A DNA stretch of 64,000 nt from Alkalibacterium sp034520745 (GTDB taxonomy: Bacteria > Bacillota > Bacilli > Lactobacillales > Carnobacteriaceae_A), in NCBI GenBank assembly GCA_034520745.1, contig JAXHNF010000014.1, positions 62,001 to 126,000 on the forward strand. The letters run 5' to 3'. Under the pieces are notes generated by a model. It saw only the letters and a list, made by a program, of their open reading frames with translations. It did not search any database and was not told the DNA's origin. This document shows, piece by piece, positions 29,031-38,719 of the stretch (position 1 is the stretch's first letter; each line of letters starts with the position of its first letter). The position numbers and the translations under genes are program-made.

Positions 29031-30342
29031 ATGGAAACAAATTTTTGAAAAAACAGGACCAACTACAGGTCGCCTGGAATTTACGATCGACCAGGAAACA
29101 GTAAAAAATGGTTTAGACAAAACATTTAAAAAAGTTCAGAAAAGCCTGAACGTTCCTGGATTCCGTAAAGGACGCGTTCCTCGCCGTATCTTCAATCAAA
29201 TGTACGGTGAAGCAGCTTTGTATGAAGACACATTGAACGATCTTCTTCCAGCAGCTTATTCAAAAGCTTTAGAAGATATCGACGTCGAACCGGTTGCTCA
29301 ACCAAACATCGACATCAAATCAGTAGGTAAAAACCAGGACTGGGAATTAGTTGCTGAACTGACATTGAAACCTGACGTTGAATTAGGCCAGTACAAAGAC
29401 CTGGACGTTGTCAAACAGGACAGAGAAGTGACTGACGAAGAAGTCGAAGAAAGCATCGAAAGACGCCGTCAGGGCATGGCAGAGCTGGTCATCAAAGAAG
29501 GCGCGGCTGAAGAAGGCGACACCGTTGTCATCGACTACGAAGGCTTTAAAGACGGAGAAGCATTTGAAGGCGGCAAAGGTGAGAATCACTCACTGGAACT
29601 GGGATCAAATTCTTTCATCCCTGGTTTCGAAGAAAAATTAGTTGGTGTCAAAGCTGGTGACGAAACAGAAGTCAACCTGACTTTCCCTGAAGAGTATCAT
29701 TCAGATGAGTTAGCCGGACAGGACGCGACGTTCAAAGTCAAAGTCCACGAAGTGAAATCCAAAGAACTGCCTGAACTTGATGATGAGTTCGTCAAAGACT
29801 TGGACGAAGATGTTGAAACTGTCGATGAGTTAAAAGAAAAAGCGCGTAAAGAGCTTGAAGAGCGTAAAGAAACAGCAGCCAATGATGCCCGTGATGACGA
29901 AGCTATCAGAAAAGCTGTAGAGAACGCTAAAATCGAAGAAATCCCACATGAAATGGCACACGAAGAAGTGCATCGTCAAATGGAAATGTACCTGAACAAT
30001 CTGAAGCAGCAAGGTATTTCAGCTGAAATGTACTACCAGATGACAGGATCCACAGAAGCTGATCTGCACAAACAGTTCGAAGGTGAAGCCGAATTCAACG
30101 TTCGCACTAACCTGGTGTTAGAACAGATCGTTGAAGAAGAAAACCTTGAAGCTACTGAAGAAGATATGGAAAAAGAAATCTCTGAATTAGCTGAACAATA
30201 TAATATGGACGTTGAACAAGTACGTAATGTTCTTTCTCCGGAACTACTGAATAGAGACATTTCATTGAAAAAAGCAATTGATCTGATCACATCAACTGCA
30301 AATGAAACGACAGAATCAGCTGCAGATTCTGACTCTGAATAA
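29031..30342 (+). CDS. tig: Trigger factor, one frameshift at codon 5
   Basis: Ribosome-bound chaperone and peptidyl-prolyl isomerase. After correction it has the ribosome-binding motif PGFRKGRVPRRIF (about residues 41-53), the FKBP-type domain (about 160-240, GDTVVIDYEGF), and a helical C-terminal chaperone domain ending in an acidic tail. ATG 29031 follows CGGAGG, but the fifth codon runs into TGA because of one extra t at 29042-29046; with four T the reading is METNFEKTGPTTGRLEFTID. The corrected length is about 436 residues. In this context, immediately before clpX, it matches Bacillus (tig-clpX). Confidence 0.95.
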
Positions 30343-30356
30343 TTTAAAATTAAAAG

Positions 30357-30385
30357 GGGAATGCTATTTGAGCATTCCCGTTTTT
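30357..30385 (+). terminator. Intrinsic terminator after tig
   Basis: GGGAATGCT (30357-30365) and AGCATTCCC (30371-30379) form a perfect stem, followed by GTTTTT. Confidence 0.88.
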
Positions 30386-30439
30386 CTTAATCAGAATAAA
30401 AAGCATCACGAAGAATAGAGAAACGAGGTGACCAAATCA

Positions 30440-31693
30440 ATGTTTAATGACGAAGAACAAACAGGCAACATCTCATGTTCTTTCTGCGGAAAATCACAGG
30501 ACCAGGTGAAGAAAATCGTTGCCGGTCCAGGTGTTTACATCTGTAATGAATGTGTGGATCTGTGCCAGGAGATAATGGAAGAAGAGTTCAGCAAACAATC
30601 GTTTGACGGTGAAATGACCGTGCCGAAACCATTTGAAATCAGAGAGATTTTAAATGAATACATTATTGGTCAGGAATCTGCGAAACGGGCGTTATCCGTC
30701 GCGGTATACAACCATTACAAGCGGATCAACAGCATGGCTGAGATGGATGAAGATGATATCGAACTGCAAAAGAGTAATATTTGTCTGATCGGTCCTACGG
30801 GTTCCGGAAAAACGTATCTGGCTCAGACGCTGGCGCGTATCTTGAATGTGCCTTTTGCCATAGCCGATGCGACAAACTTGACCGAAGCGGGTTATGTCGG
30901 TGAAGATGTTGAAAATATTCTGCTCAAACTTCTGCAATCTGCAGATTATGACGTGGAACTGGCTCAGCGCGGGATCATTTATGTCGATGAGATTGATAAA
31001 ATCGCCAGAAAATCTGAAAATGTCTCCATTACGCGTGACGTGAGTGGGGAGGGCGTACAGCAGGCCCTGCTTAAAATCCTTGAGGGAACGACAGCTAGCG
31101 TGCCGCCCCAAGGTGGAAGAAAGCATCCGCATCAGGAACTGATCCAGATCGATACAACGAATATCCTGTTTATCGTAGGTGGTGCTTTTGACGGGATCGA
31201 AACCATCGTCAAGAACCGTCTGGGCGATAAAGTCATCGGATTCGGTGCCTCGACCCAGCGCAAAGAAGCAGAAGAAAAAGGCACGATCATGCAGCAGATC
31301 ATTCCTGAAGATCTCCTGAAATACGGACTGATCCCTGAGTTTATCGGCCGTCTGCCGATCACCGCTGTACTGGATAGACTGGATGAAGATGATCTGGTCG
31401 AAATCCTGACTAAACCGAAGAATTCACTGGTCAAGCAGTATAAAAAACTCCTGAAGATCGATGACGTCGATCTTGAATTTGACGAAGAGGCTCTTCGCAG
31501 TATCGGACGAAAAGCAATCGAACGGGACACAGGTGCGCGTGGCCTGCGTTCGATCATTGAAAGCATTATGATGGATATCATGTTCGAAGTGCCGAGTCGT
31601 GATGAAATCAAAAAAGTGCGTATCACTGAAGAAACCGTAGAAACAAAGAAACATCCCGTGTTTTATGACGAAGACGGAGAAATGGTCAGTTAA
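30440..31693 (+). CDS. clpX: ATP-dependent Clp protease ATP-binding subunit ClpX
   Basis: AAA+ unfoldase that feeds substrates to ClpP. It has the N-terminal zinc-binding domain CSFCGKSQ...CNECVDLC, Walker A GPTGSGKTYLAQ, Walker B IIYVDEIDKIA, the pore loop GYVGEDVEN, and sensor-2 GARGLRSI. ATG 30440 follows GAGGTGACC, giving 417 residues; an in-frame GTG at 30428 overlaps the ribosome site. The frame is intact. In Bacillus, lonB-lonA follow before engB; here two minus-strand genes occupy that position. Confidence 0.97.
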   Translation: MFNDEEQTGNISCSFCGKSQDQVKKIVAGPGVYICNECVDLCQEIMEEEFSKQSFDGEMTVPKPFEIREILNEYIIGQESAKRALSVAVYNHYKRINSMAEMDEDDIELQKSNICLIGPTGSGKTYLAQTLARILNVPFAIADATNLTEAGYVGEDVENILLKLLQSADYDVELAQRGIIYVDEIDKIARKSENVSITRDVSGEGVQQALLKILEGTTASVPPQGGRKHPHQELIQIDTTNILFIVGGAFDGIETIVKNRLGDKVIGFGASTQRKEAEEKGTIMQQIIPEDLLKYGLIPEFIGRLPITAVLDRLDEDDLVEILTKPKNSLVKQYKKLLKIDDVDLEFDEEALRSIGRKAIERDTGARGLRSIIESIMMDIMFEVPSRDEIKKVRITEETVETKKHPVFYDEDGEMVS

Positions 31694-31719
31694 GCAATAG
31701 AAAGCTGACTTTAAATCTT

Positions 31720-31765
31720 AAAAGACCGGCTGGACCTGTACTATCAGGTTCAGCCGGTCTTTTAA
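31720..31765. terminator. Bidirectional terminator between clpX and the oxidoreductase gene
   Basis: A 19-bp stem (31720-31738 with 31744-31762, core AGACCGGCTG/CAGCCGGTCT) is flanked by A and T tracts on both sides, so it can serve the two convergent genes. Confidence 0.9.
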
Positions 31766-31777
31766 AGTCGTCGGTTT

Positions 31778-33119
31778 TCAGGAATAAAAGTAAGTCAGAT
31801 CACTCGCGATGGTCGGGTAAGTAAACGGTATATCTGAGAGGTCTGCGGGTTTCATCTTTTTATCGATCAGCAGACTGAAATAATTTATCAGCTGGTCCGC
31901 CTCGTTATTCAGGCACGTGGCTCCGACGAGTTGTCCGGACTCTTTATCTGTAACGATCTTAGCTTTGGACACGGGTTCGTTCAGTCTCCTGTAGCTGAAC
32001 CATTCAGTGGCGTCGACAGAGGAGATCTCATATTTGCCTTCGTCTTTTTCTGCTTCCTCTATTGTCACCCCGACTTGAGCCAGTCTGGGGCTCGAGAAGA
32101 CGATGGTTGGAATGGTCGGGTAGCTGATCGGCCCGCTGGTTTTTTCGGTAAGAAGCGAAACCAGGTAGCTGCCTTCCATACTCGAGACCGGTGTCAGTTT
32201 CGGCTGTTTCTTATTGAGGACATCGCCAATGGCAAAAATATCCGGATTACTGGTCTGCAGATGATCGTTGACTTTGATTCCCTTCTTTGTCAAAGTCAAC
32301 ACCGGCTTTTTCCAGATTCAGTTTTGCAGTGCTGGGGAAGCGTCCAGCCGTGCAGAATACCAGATCTGTCTTCAGCTGGAACGTCTCACCATCAGACAGG
32401 AGATAACCGTCTGGTATTCTATCAATCTGAGTGATGCCAGTGTTGAGATGAAAACTTACTCTCCGGGTCTCCAGCTGCTGCATCACTTCCTTTACATAGT
32501 CCTGATCGTAGGCTTTAAGAGGCGAGTCGTTATGCTGGATGAGCATGGACCTCTGCACCTGCAGCAGCGGCAACAGCGGCAAATTCAAAGGCAATATAGC
32601 CGGCTCCGATGAAACGTGACTGTTTCGGGCATTTCCTCCGAGAGAGAAAGTTGTCACTGGTAAGGAAATGTTCCTGGCCTTTGACAGGCAAAAGGTTTGG
32701 GTGAGCGCCAGTGGCTATGATGATCTTGTCAGCTTCAAGTCTTGCTTCGCCGACTTTAAGAGTACGACGGTCTACGAATTCAGCTGCCCCACTGTATGTT
32801 TCAACACCAGATGACTCTAGACTCTCTCGGCTTTGTTTTGGGACCGGATCAGTGAATGTATTCTTGAAAGCTATCGGCTCCGGCCAGTTGATGGCAGGGG
32901 CGCGGTGGATGCCCCTGCCGATCATCTGTCTGGCTTTGTTTTGTGCCTCCACCGCAGAAACAAGCACTTTTTTTGGGTCACAGCCCCGGTTCGGACATGT
33001 CCCACCCCATAAGTCTGCTTCGATAATAGCCACTTTTTTCCCGGCAGAGGCCAGTTTCATAGCTGCTGATTTTCCAGCTACGCCGCTGCCTATGACCACG
33101 ATGTCATATGTTTTTTCAA
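31778..33119 (-). CDS. FAD-dependent pyridine nucleotide-disulfide oxidoreductase, frameshifted
   Basis: Flavoprotein of the dihydrolipoamide dehydrogenase/glutathione reductase fold. It has the FAD motif VVIGSGVAGKSAA, the redox pair in GGTCPNRGCDPKK, a second dinucleotide motif starting FIGAGYIAFEFA, and FAIGDV. The C-terminus ends FTYPTIASDLTYFYS, where true glutathione or lipoamide reductases carry the His-Glu pair (HPT..E). TTG 33119 is chosen (AAGGAG nine bases upstream); one A is missing from the run in the third codon. Other breaks lie near 32560 and 32278 (extra bases). The corrected length is about 448 residues. The family is often labelled glutathione reductase, but the missing dyad makes the substrate uncertain. 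Confidence 0.82.
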
Positions 33120-33370
33120 TACCGTCATCTCCTTAAAATAAAACTGTTTTCACTGAGCTGATTACTTTTGTGATTATATATGAGACGTCTTTTGCTGAAA
33201 GCCTCCTCAGTCATGCATGATTGAGGAGGACTCAGAAAACGTCTGAAATTGAAAGCTGTTCCTGTCTGTCGGAAAGAGGAGAGTCGTTCCTTCAATACTT
33301 TTTAAGATATTTTCTGGTCGGATCAGATTTTGTTGACCGATGCGTCGTAGATCGGATTCGACTGCTCTCT

Positions 33371-34192
33371 TCAATGCGCGGTCGAATCTTCTTCTGACTG
33401 GTCTGCACGGAGATCCTGCGCCAGCGCTCTGGAGAAACTTGCAATCACGCCATGGTTGTTTTTAAGTCTTTCATTTGCCTCCTCACGGGAATAGCCGCCG
33501 GAAAGAGCCACGACCCTTACCACACGGGGATGTTCAGTTGCTTCTTTATACAGATCGGCCGTCTCTGGGAGAGTGAGCTTCAGCATAACGTTTTCATTAT
33601 CAGACAGACGGTCAAGGTGATCCATCAGTTCTTTTTTGAGCAGATGTTCGGCTTCATCTTTTTCCTCACTGTGGATATTGACTTCCGGTTCAATAATAGG
33701 AACAAAGCCCGCATCGGTGATTCGTTTGGCAAATTCAAACTGCTGATCGACGATTTCTTTGATACCCTGTTCATTTGCCTCTTGAATGACAGAACGCATT
33801 TTGGTACCAAAAATGTGACGCTCTCTAGCACGGTCCAGCATTTTTTCCAGTCCGGGTATAGGCTTCATCAGCTGCACACCATTGGACATATCAGCCATTC
33901 CTTTGTCTACTTTCAGGAAAGGAAGAATATTCTTCTCCTCAGCAAGGTAGTCTGCTGTGTATTTGCCGTCGATTTTACTGTCCATCGTCTCTTCGAAAAG
34001 AATAGCTCCCAAGATGTGTTTTGAGTCAAAAGCAGGGGATGTAATGATGCGAGTCCGCATTTTATGGACCCGGTCGAACATCTCATCTTCTGATGAATAA
34101 GCCTCTTCGTTGTACTCCATAGGCAGCCAGTGCTTCGGCGTGCTGCCGCGACTCTGGTCCAGAGCAGCTATGAAGCCTTTATCATTTGACAT
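33371..34192 (-). CDS. Class I fructose-bisphosphate aldolase
   Basis: Schiff-base aldolase cleaving fructose-1,6-bisphosphate in glycolysis. Visible motifs are KGFIAALDQS, the FLKVDKGM region, LEKMLDRARE, EPEVNIH, and the end VVRVVALSGGYSREEANERL. The usual N-terminus would begin at ATG 34216 (AAAGGAGAG upstream), but codon three there reads TAA; ATG 34192 lacks a good ribosome site. Inside the frame, GSTPKHWLPMEYNEE should read GSTPKALAAYGV...NEE, which shows a lost and an extra base that cancel near 34136-34115. So this apparently intact frame also carries errors. About 280 residues. It is transcribed against engB. Confidence 0.87.
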   Translation of the reverse strand: MSNDKGFIAALDQSRGSTPKHWLPMEYNEEAYSSEDEMFDRVHKMRTRIITSPAFDSKHILGAILFEETMDSKIDGKYTADYLAEEKNILPFLKVDKGMADMSNGVQLMKPIPGLEKMLDRARERHIFGTKMRSVIQEANEQGIKEIVDQQFEFAKRITDAGFVPIIEPEVNIHSEEKDEAEHLLKKELMDHLDRLSDNENVMLKLTLPETADLYKEATEHPRVVRVVALSGGYSREEANERLKNNHGVIASFSRALAQDLRADQSEEDSTAH

Positions 34193-34216
34193 TCTCTCAA
34201 GCTGTTTTTAGTTCAT

Positions 34217-34588
34217 TTGGTCATCTCTCCTTTGGAATAGTTGGTTTCATATTCGGAATTGATGAAAGAAACAATCTCCTGATTACAGTTTATCACTCGT
34301 GGCTGAAATTCTGTAGCAAATCACTTTGGCAGAGGTTCAGGAAACGGTAATTACATAAGATCAATAGGAGAGCTTTAGGTCATGTGAAATAAGTTGAAAA
34401 GTCAAAAACTCCGCATGATACCGCTTGTCCAAAAGCTGAAACAGGAACGTAAAGGTCACGGCTATTTCAAAAGTGACAATGATTTGTAATACACAACATA
34501 ATTGTAACGATTATTTAATATTTATCTTTATGTTTTCTCAAAATATGGTATACTAACTATTGATTTTAACAAAAGAGGAGAGATATGA
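34217..34588. other. Intergenic region between the aldolase gene and engB
   Basis: This 372-base stretch separates two divergent genes. It holds the ribosome site of the aldolase gene at its left end and a likely engB promoter at its right end: TATACT near 34546, with TTTATG about 16 bases before it. In between is an open stretch starting at TTG 34394 and ending at TAA 34487 (31 codons, including LVQKLKQERKGHGYFKSD) without a ribosome site. No RNA gene or repeat is recognised. Confidence 0.5.
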
Positions 34589-35202
34589 ATGAATAGCGAT
34601 TATATAGATTATGCTGAAATCACGATCAGTGCAGTTTCTCCTACTCAATATCCAGAAGATGGCTTACCAGAAATCGTATTAGCAGGACGTTCCAATGTTG
34701 GGAAATCATCATTTATCAATACAATGGTGAATCGGAAAAATCTGGCACGCACTTCCGGTCAGCCGGGAAAGACGCGTACCTTGAATTTCTTCAATATCGA
34801 AAACGAACTTTTCTTTGTTGATGTTCCCGGTTACGGTTTATGCCAAGGCTTCTAATGCAGAGCAGGAAAAATGGGGACGCATGATGGAGGATTATTTTGC
34901 GACAAGAGAAGAACTTGTTTTAGGGATCCTGCTTGTCGATTTCAGACATGAGCCGTCAGAACATGATCAGCTGATGTATGATTTTTATAAACATTACAAT
35001 GTGCCGGTATTTATAGTGGCGACTAAATCAGATAAAATAAGGAGAATCGCAAGCACAACAAGCATGAGAGTCATCATCAGAAAAACATTGAACATCGATC
35101 CTTCCGACAGATTCTTCACGTTCTTCATCATTCAACAGGGAAGGACGTCAGGAAGTCTGGGATGCTATCCTGTCCCGTATACCAAAGGATGAGAATGCAT
35201 GA
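34589..35202 (+). CDS. engB: Ribosome-biogenesis GTPase EngB (YsxC), frameshifted
   Basis: Essential TrmE-Era-type GTPase for 50S assembly. It has the N-terminal LPEIVLAGRSNVGKSSFINTM (G1), TSGQPGKTRT (G2), DVPGYGYAKAS (G3, restored by removing a t at 34837-34839) and ATKSDK (G4). The C-terminal part needs a restored a near 35046, a removed a near 35087 and a removed t near 35120, after which it ends VWDAILSRIPKDENA at 35202. The corrected length is about 204 residues. The stop overlaps the next ATG (ATGA). The clpX...engB-hemA order is that of Bacillus. Confidence 0.9.
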
Positions 35203-36410
35203 AACTGATTATGTATGGTGTGAACAGGGATACAGTCTCTACTCAAGACATTCATAAGTACGGTCTGAACGAATCGATGCGCAAGTGTCATTTGAATGAT
35301 ATCGATGCTTTCGACGGCGTCGCTGAGACCGTTCTGGTCACCACGGACAGTCGAAACGAGTATTACCTTTATATTGATGAACAGACATTCAGGCATGGTG
35401 ATCTGCTGAGGTATCTGTCTTGTCATACCGGGAAAAATCTGGAAGAGATCATTCTGGAAACATACAGCAAGTTCAATCATGACGTTGTTGAGCATCTCTA
35501 CGGTCTCGTGAGTCCGTTAAGTGAAAAACCTGAATCGCTGAGCGTGCTGGAACAGGCTCTTTTGGAAAGCCTGAATGAGCAGACGATCGGTCATGTGTTG
35601 AATGACCTCTTTACTCGGGCCATCAGTTTTTCCATGTCTCTTTATGATAAAGAAGCACTCTATCCGATCCTGGACGGTGAAGTACCCAGAGCGATACAGA
35701 ACACCTTAAGATGACTATCTGCCTGAAAATGAAGATATCGATTATCTGTTTATCGGTCACAATGAGACGCATTCGAGACAATTGGTGAAGTATGTGTGCC
35801 AGAGAACCGCAAGCTGTACTTAACCTTTCTTGAGCGAAATGAAAAGTCAAAAAAGATGTTCGCCAGTGTTGAAAACTGGCTGACACTTACTGATAACGAA
35901 GACTGGCGGACGCATCTGCTTTCAGTCGACATGAACCAGCTTGTGTACCGTCTGGCCAAGAGCAACAGTCGTGATCATTGGTCCGTCAGTGAAAAATGCC
36001 TGGCTGTCGAATGAACTCCTCGAGGATATGTTCGAGATGAGACCGACGTCAAAAAACAGCTGCATGTGACTTTGAGTGCGACTCACAGGACAAAAGACTG
36101 CTCTTCTCGAATATCCGGCACACTCAATACGCATAGTCGATGCACTGAACATGACTATGCTGCTGAAAAAAGTAGAAGAAGCGCACACGCTTATTATGAT
36201 GAATACCTGACAAGTCAGACAAAAGAGTTTATGGACGATTTCACATCTGGATGAATCCAGAAAAGACCAGCCGCAGTAAAGATCGCGAAACCAGGTGCAA
36301 TGCATCAACTTCCTCAAAAAATAAGAACGGAAGTTCAAGAGAGCATTGGTTGTGCTGCTAATTTGATGATAAATCCAATTAGATATCACCTGTCATTTAG
36401 TGTAAAATGA
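35199..36410 (+). CDS. HemA-like (glutamyl-tRNA reductase fold) protein lacking catalytic Cys
   Basis: After frame repair the roughly 400-residue protein follows glutamyl-tRNA reductase end to end. The start is MKLIMYGVNRDTV (compare G-[IV]-NHKTA); next come HLYGLVSPL (compare HLxRVASGL), a domain-2 start FIGHNETHS (compare VGAGE), VVIIGPSVKNAWL, a V-D-x-L segment (compare VDDL), the EFMDDF..W helix, and a helical C-terminus ending NPIRYHLS (compare HAPTKSL). The catalytic motif STCNRTE reads TTDSRNE, so Cys is Asp, and the nucleotide glycines are mostly lost. It overlaps engB, as hemA does in Bacillus. Breaks lie near 35709, 35797, 35958, 36045, 36095, 36207 and 36252. Either repurposed or decaying; glutamyl-tRNA reductase activity is not expected. 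Confidence 0.65.
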
Positions 36411-36452
36411 ATAGATGACCAGTAGAGTGTGTTACAGAAAGTAGGGATATAA

Positions 36453-37758
36453 GTGTCTATGTTTTTAGATCAAGTTAAAGTAAATGTAAAAGCGGGAAAC
36501 GGCGGAGACGGTATGGTGGCTTTCAGACGAGAAAAGTATGTACCTGACGGCGGACCTGCAGGCGGCGACGGCGGAGAAGGCGGCGACGTCATTTTTATCG
36601 TGGATGAAGGATTAAGAACGCTGATGGACTTCCGTTATAATCGCCATTTCAAAGCAGAGCATGGTGAGAACGGGATGTCTAAAGGAATGCACGGCCAGAG
36701 GGGCAAAGGACCTCTTTGTCAAAGTTCCTCCAGGTACGGTCGTTAAAGACGCCGTAACGGGTACGCTGTATGCGGATCTGACTGAACACGAACAAAAAGC
36801 AGTCATCGCGAAAGGCGGCCGCGGCGGACAAGAGGAAATATCCGGTTTGCCTCGCCAAGAAACCCGGCCCCCGAGATCGCCGAGAACGGTGAACCAGGGG
36901 AAGAGAAAGAGATCGAACTGGAATTGAAGGTACTGGCAGATGTCGGTCTGATCGGCTTTCCGTCTGTCGGAAAATCGACATTACTGTCGGTCGTTTCTGC
37001 AGCACGTCCTAAAATAGGTGCCTATCACTTTACCACTCTGGTACCGAATCTGGGAATGGTCGAAGTGGAAGATGGCCGCAGTTTCGTCCTGGCGGATATG
37101 CCCGGTCTGATCGAAGGCGCATCTCAGGGTGTGGGTTTGGGTATTGAATTTTTAAGACATATTGAAAGAACGCGCGTACTGCTGCACGTGATCGACATGA
37201 GTGGCACAGAAGGCAGAGTGCCTATCGATGATTACCATACCATCAATCAGGAATTGGAAAAATATGATCTTAAATTACGCGAAAGACCTCAACTGGTTAT
37301 CGCGAACAAAATGGATATGCCTGAATCAGAAGAAAATCTTGCAGAATTTAAAAAAGAACTAGAAGCAGCGAATGAAGAAGTGGAAATATTTGAAGTATCT
37401 GCACTTACTCAGACAGGTTTGAGTAATGTAATGTCGCGCACGGCAGACTTACTGGAAACCACACCTGAATTTCCGTTATATGAAGATGAGTCGGATAAGG
37501 AAGAACGTGTCTTGTACAAATTCATTCCTGAGAGCAAAGAATATACCATTACACGGGAACCTGACGGGACTTGGGTGATAACTGGAGACAAGGTCGAGAA
37601 ACTGTATCAGATGACGAACTTCCAGTTTGACGAGTCAGTCATGCGCTTTTCACGGCAGCTTAGAGGAATGGGCATCGATCAGGCACTCAGAGACCGTGGA
37701 GCGGAAAATGGCGATACGGTCAAGGATTGATAATTTTGAATTTGATTTTGTAGAATAA
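36453..37758 (+). CDS. obgE: Ribosome-associated GTPase Obg (CgtA), frameshifted
   Basis: Essential GTPase of ribosome maturation and stress control. It has the Gly-rich Obg fold (NVKAGNGGDGMVAFRREKYVPDGGP), G domain (GFPSVGKSTLLS, DMPGLIEGAS, NKMD) and a C-terminal OCT domain. Breaks: an extra g near 36708 (GKDLFVKVPPGT restored), a lost base near 36815 in the GGRGGxxGNIRFASPRNP region, and an extra a near 37722. The last correction extends the product to a proper Obg end, NFEFDFVE, with stop at 37756. GTG 36453 has better spacing from AGGGA than ATG 36459. About 435 residues. Confidence 0.93.
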
Positions 37759-37778
37759 AGAGAGTAAAGGAATGTCGT

Positions 37779-38718
37779 ATGGAATTATTATTTTTAGGGA
37801 CAGGCTCCGGTGTTCCTGCTAAACACAGAAACGTATCAAGCATGGCCTTGAAGCTGCTTGATGAACGAAACAGTTTATGGTTGTTTGACTGTGGTGAAGC
37901 AACGCAGCAGCGATACTCAATACAACGGTAAAACCCAGAAAAATCGAAAAGATATTCATCACACACATGCACGGAGATCATATTTTCGGACTGCCCGGTC
38001 TGCTGAGCAGTCGTGCGTTTCAGGGCGGGGACACGCCGCTGACTATCTATGGACCTAAAGGGATCAGAGATTATGTCACATCGTCTTTGAGGCTTTCCCA
38101 GTCCAGGCTGAGATATGCAATACGGTATGTCGAGCTCGAAGGCGAAGGTAAAGTGTTTGAAGATGATCAGTTTACTGTTACAACTAAACGGTTGCATCAT
38201 GGCATCCCTTCTTTCGGTTACCGTATCGTAGAGAAAGACCGTGAAGGAGAACTCATGGCTGATGACCTTCAGGCGCTGGGGGTTGCCGTTCGGTCCCTTG
38301 TTCGGCAAGCTGAAAAAGGGAGAAACCGTCACACTGGAAGATGGCCGTGAGATAAACGGAAAAGACTATATCGGACCCAGCCAGAAGGGGCAGGATCGTT
38401 ACGATTCTTGGGGATACCAAATACAGTGAACACAGTATAGAATTGGCTCGAGATGCGGATATCCTGGTGCATGAAAGTACATTTATGCATGACGATATCG
38501 ATCTGGCTCACAGCTATAATCATTCTACCAATATCGAAGCTGTCGCTGTGGCCAAGAAAGCTGAGGCAAAAAAACTTTTGCTGACGCATATCAGTGCCCG
38601 GTATCTTTATGCTGACAGCAGAGCGATGGAAAAAGAGGCACGTCTTCTTTTTCCGGAAACATATGTCATGAGTGATTTCACTGAAGTGTCTATTCCATTA
38701 AAAAGAGAAGAGGGATGA
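37779..38718 (+). CDS. rnz: Ribonuclease Z, frameshifted
   Basis: Metallo-beta-lactamase-fold endonuclease that trims tRNA 3' ends. It has the N-terminal MELLFLGTGSGVPAKHRN, metal-binding HMHGDHIFGLPG, GDTKYS, and C-terminal LLLTHISARY. Breaks: a lost a near 37909, an extra g at 38278-38282, and an extra g at 38388-38391, all in homopolymers. The corrected length is about 313 residues. CCA is not encoded in the tRNAs of this window, in keeping with a need for RNase Z. It lies one base before the SDR gene, as yqjK lies near yqjQ in Bacillus. Confidence 0.92.
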
Positions 38719-38719
38719 T

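Noticed and set aside
33203..33232. Palindrome TCCTCAGTCATG/CATGATTGAGGA downstream of the aldolase gene.
   Set aside because: It could be a minus-strand terminator, but no T run follows on either strand, so it is left without a function.
34394..34489. A 31-codon open stretch from TTG 34394 with a plausible basic peptide (LVQKLKQERKGHGYFKSD).
   Set aside because: No ribosome site or clear promoter fits TTG 34394 or ATG 34415, and it matches nothing I recognise. It may be chance or a remnant.
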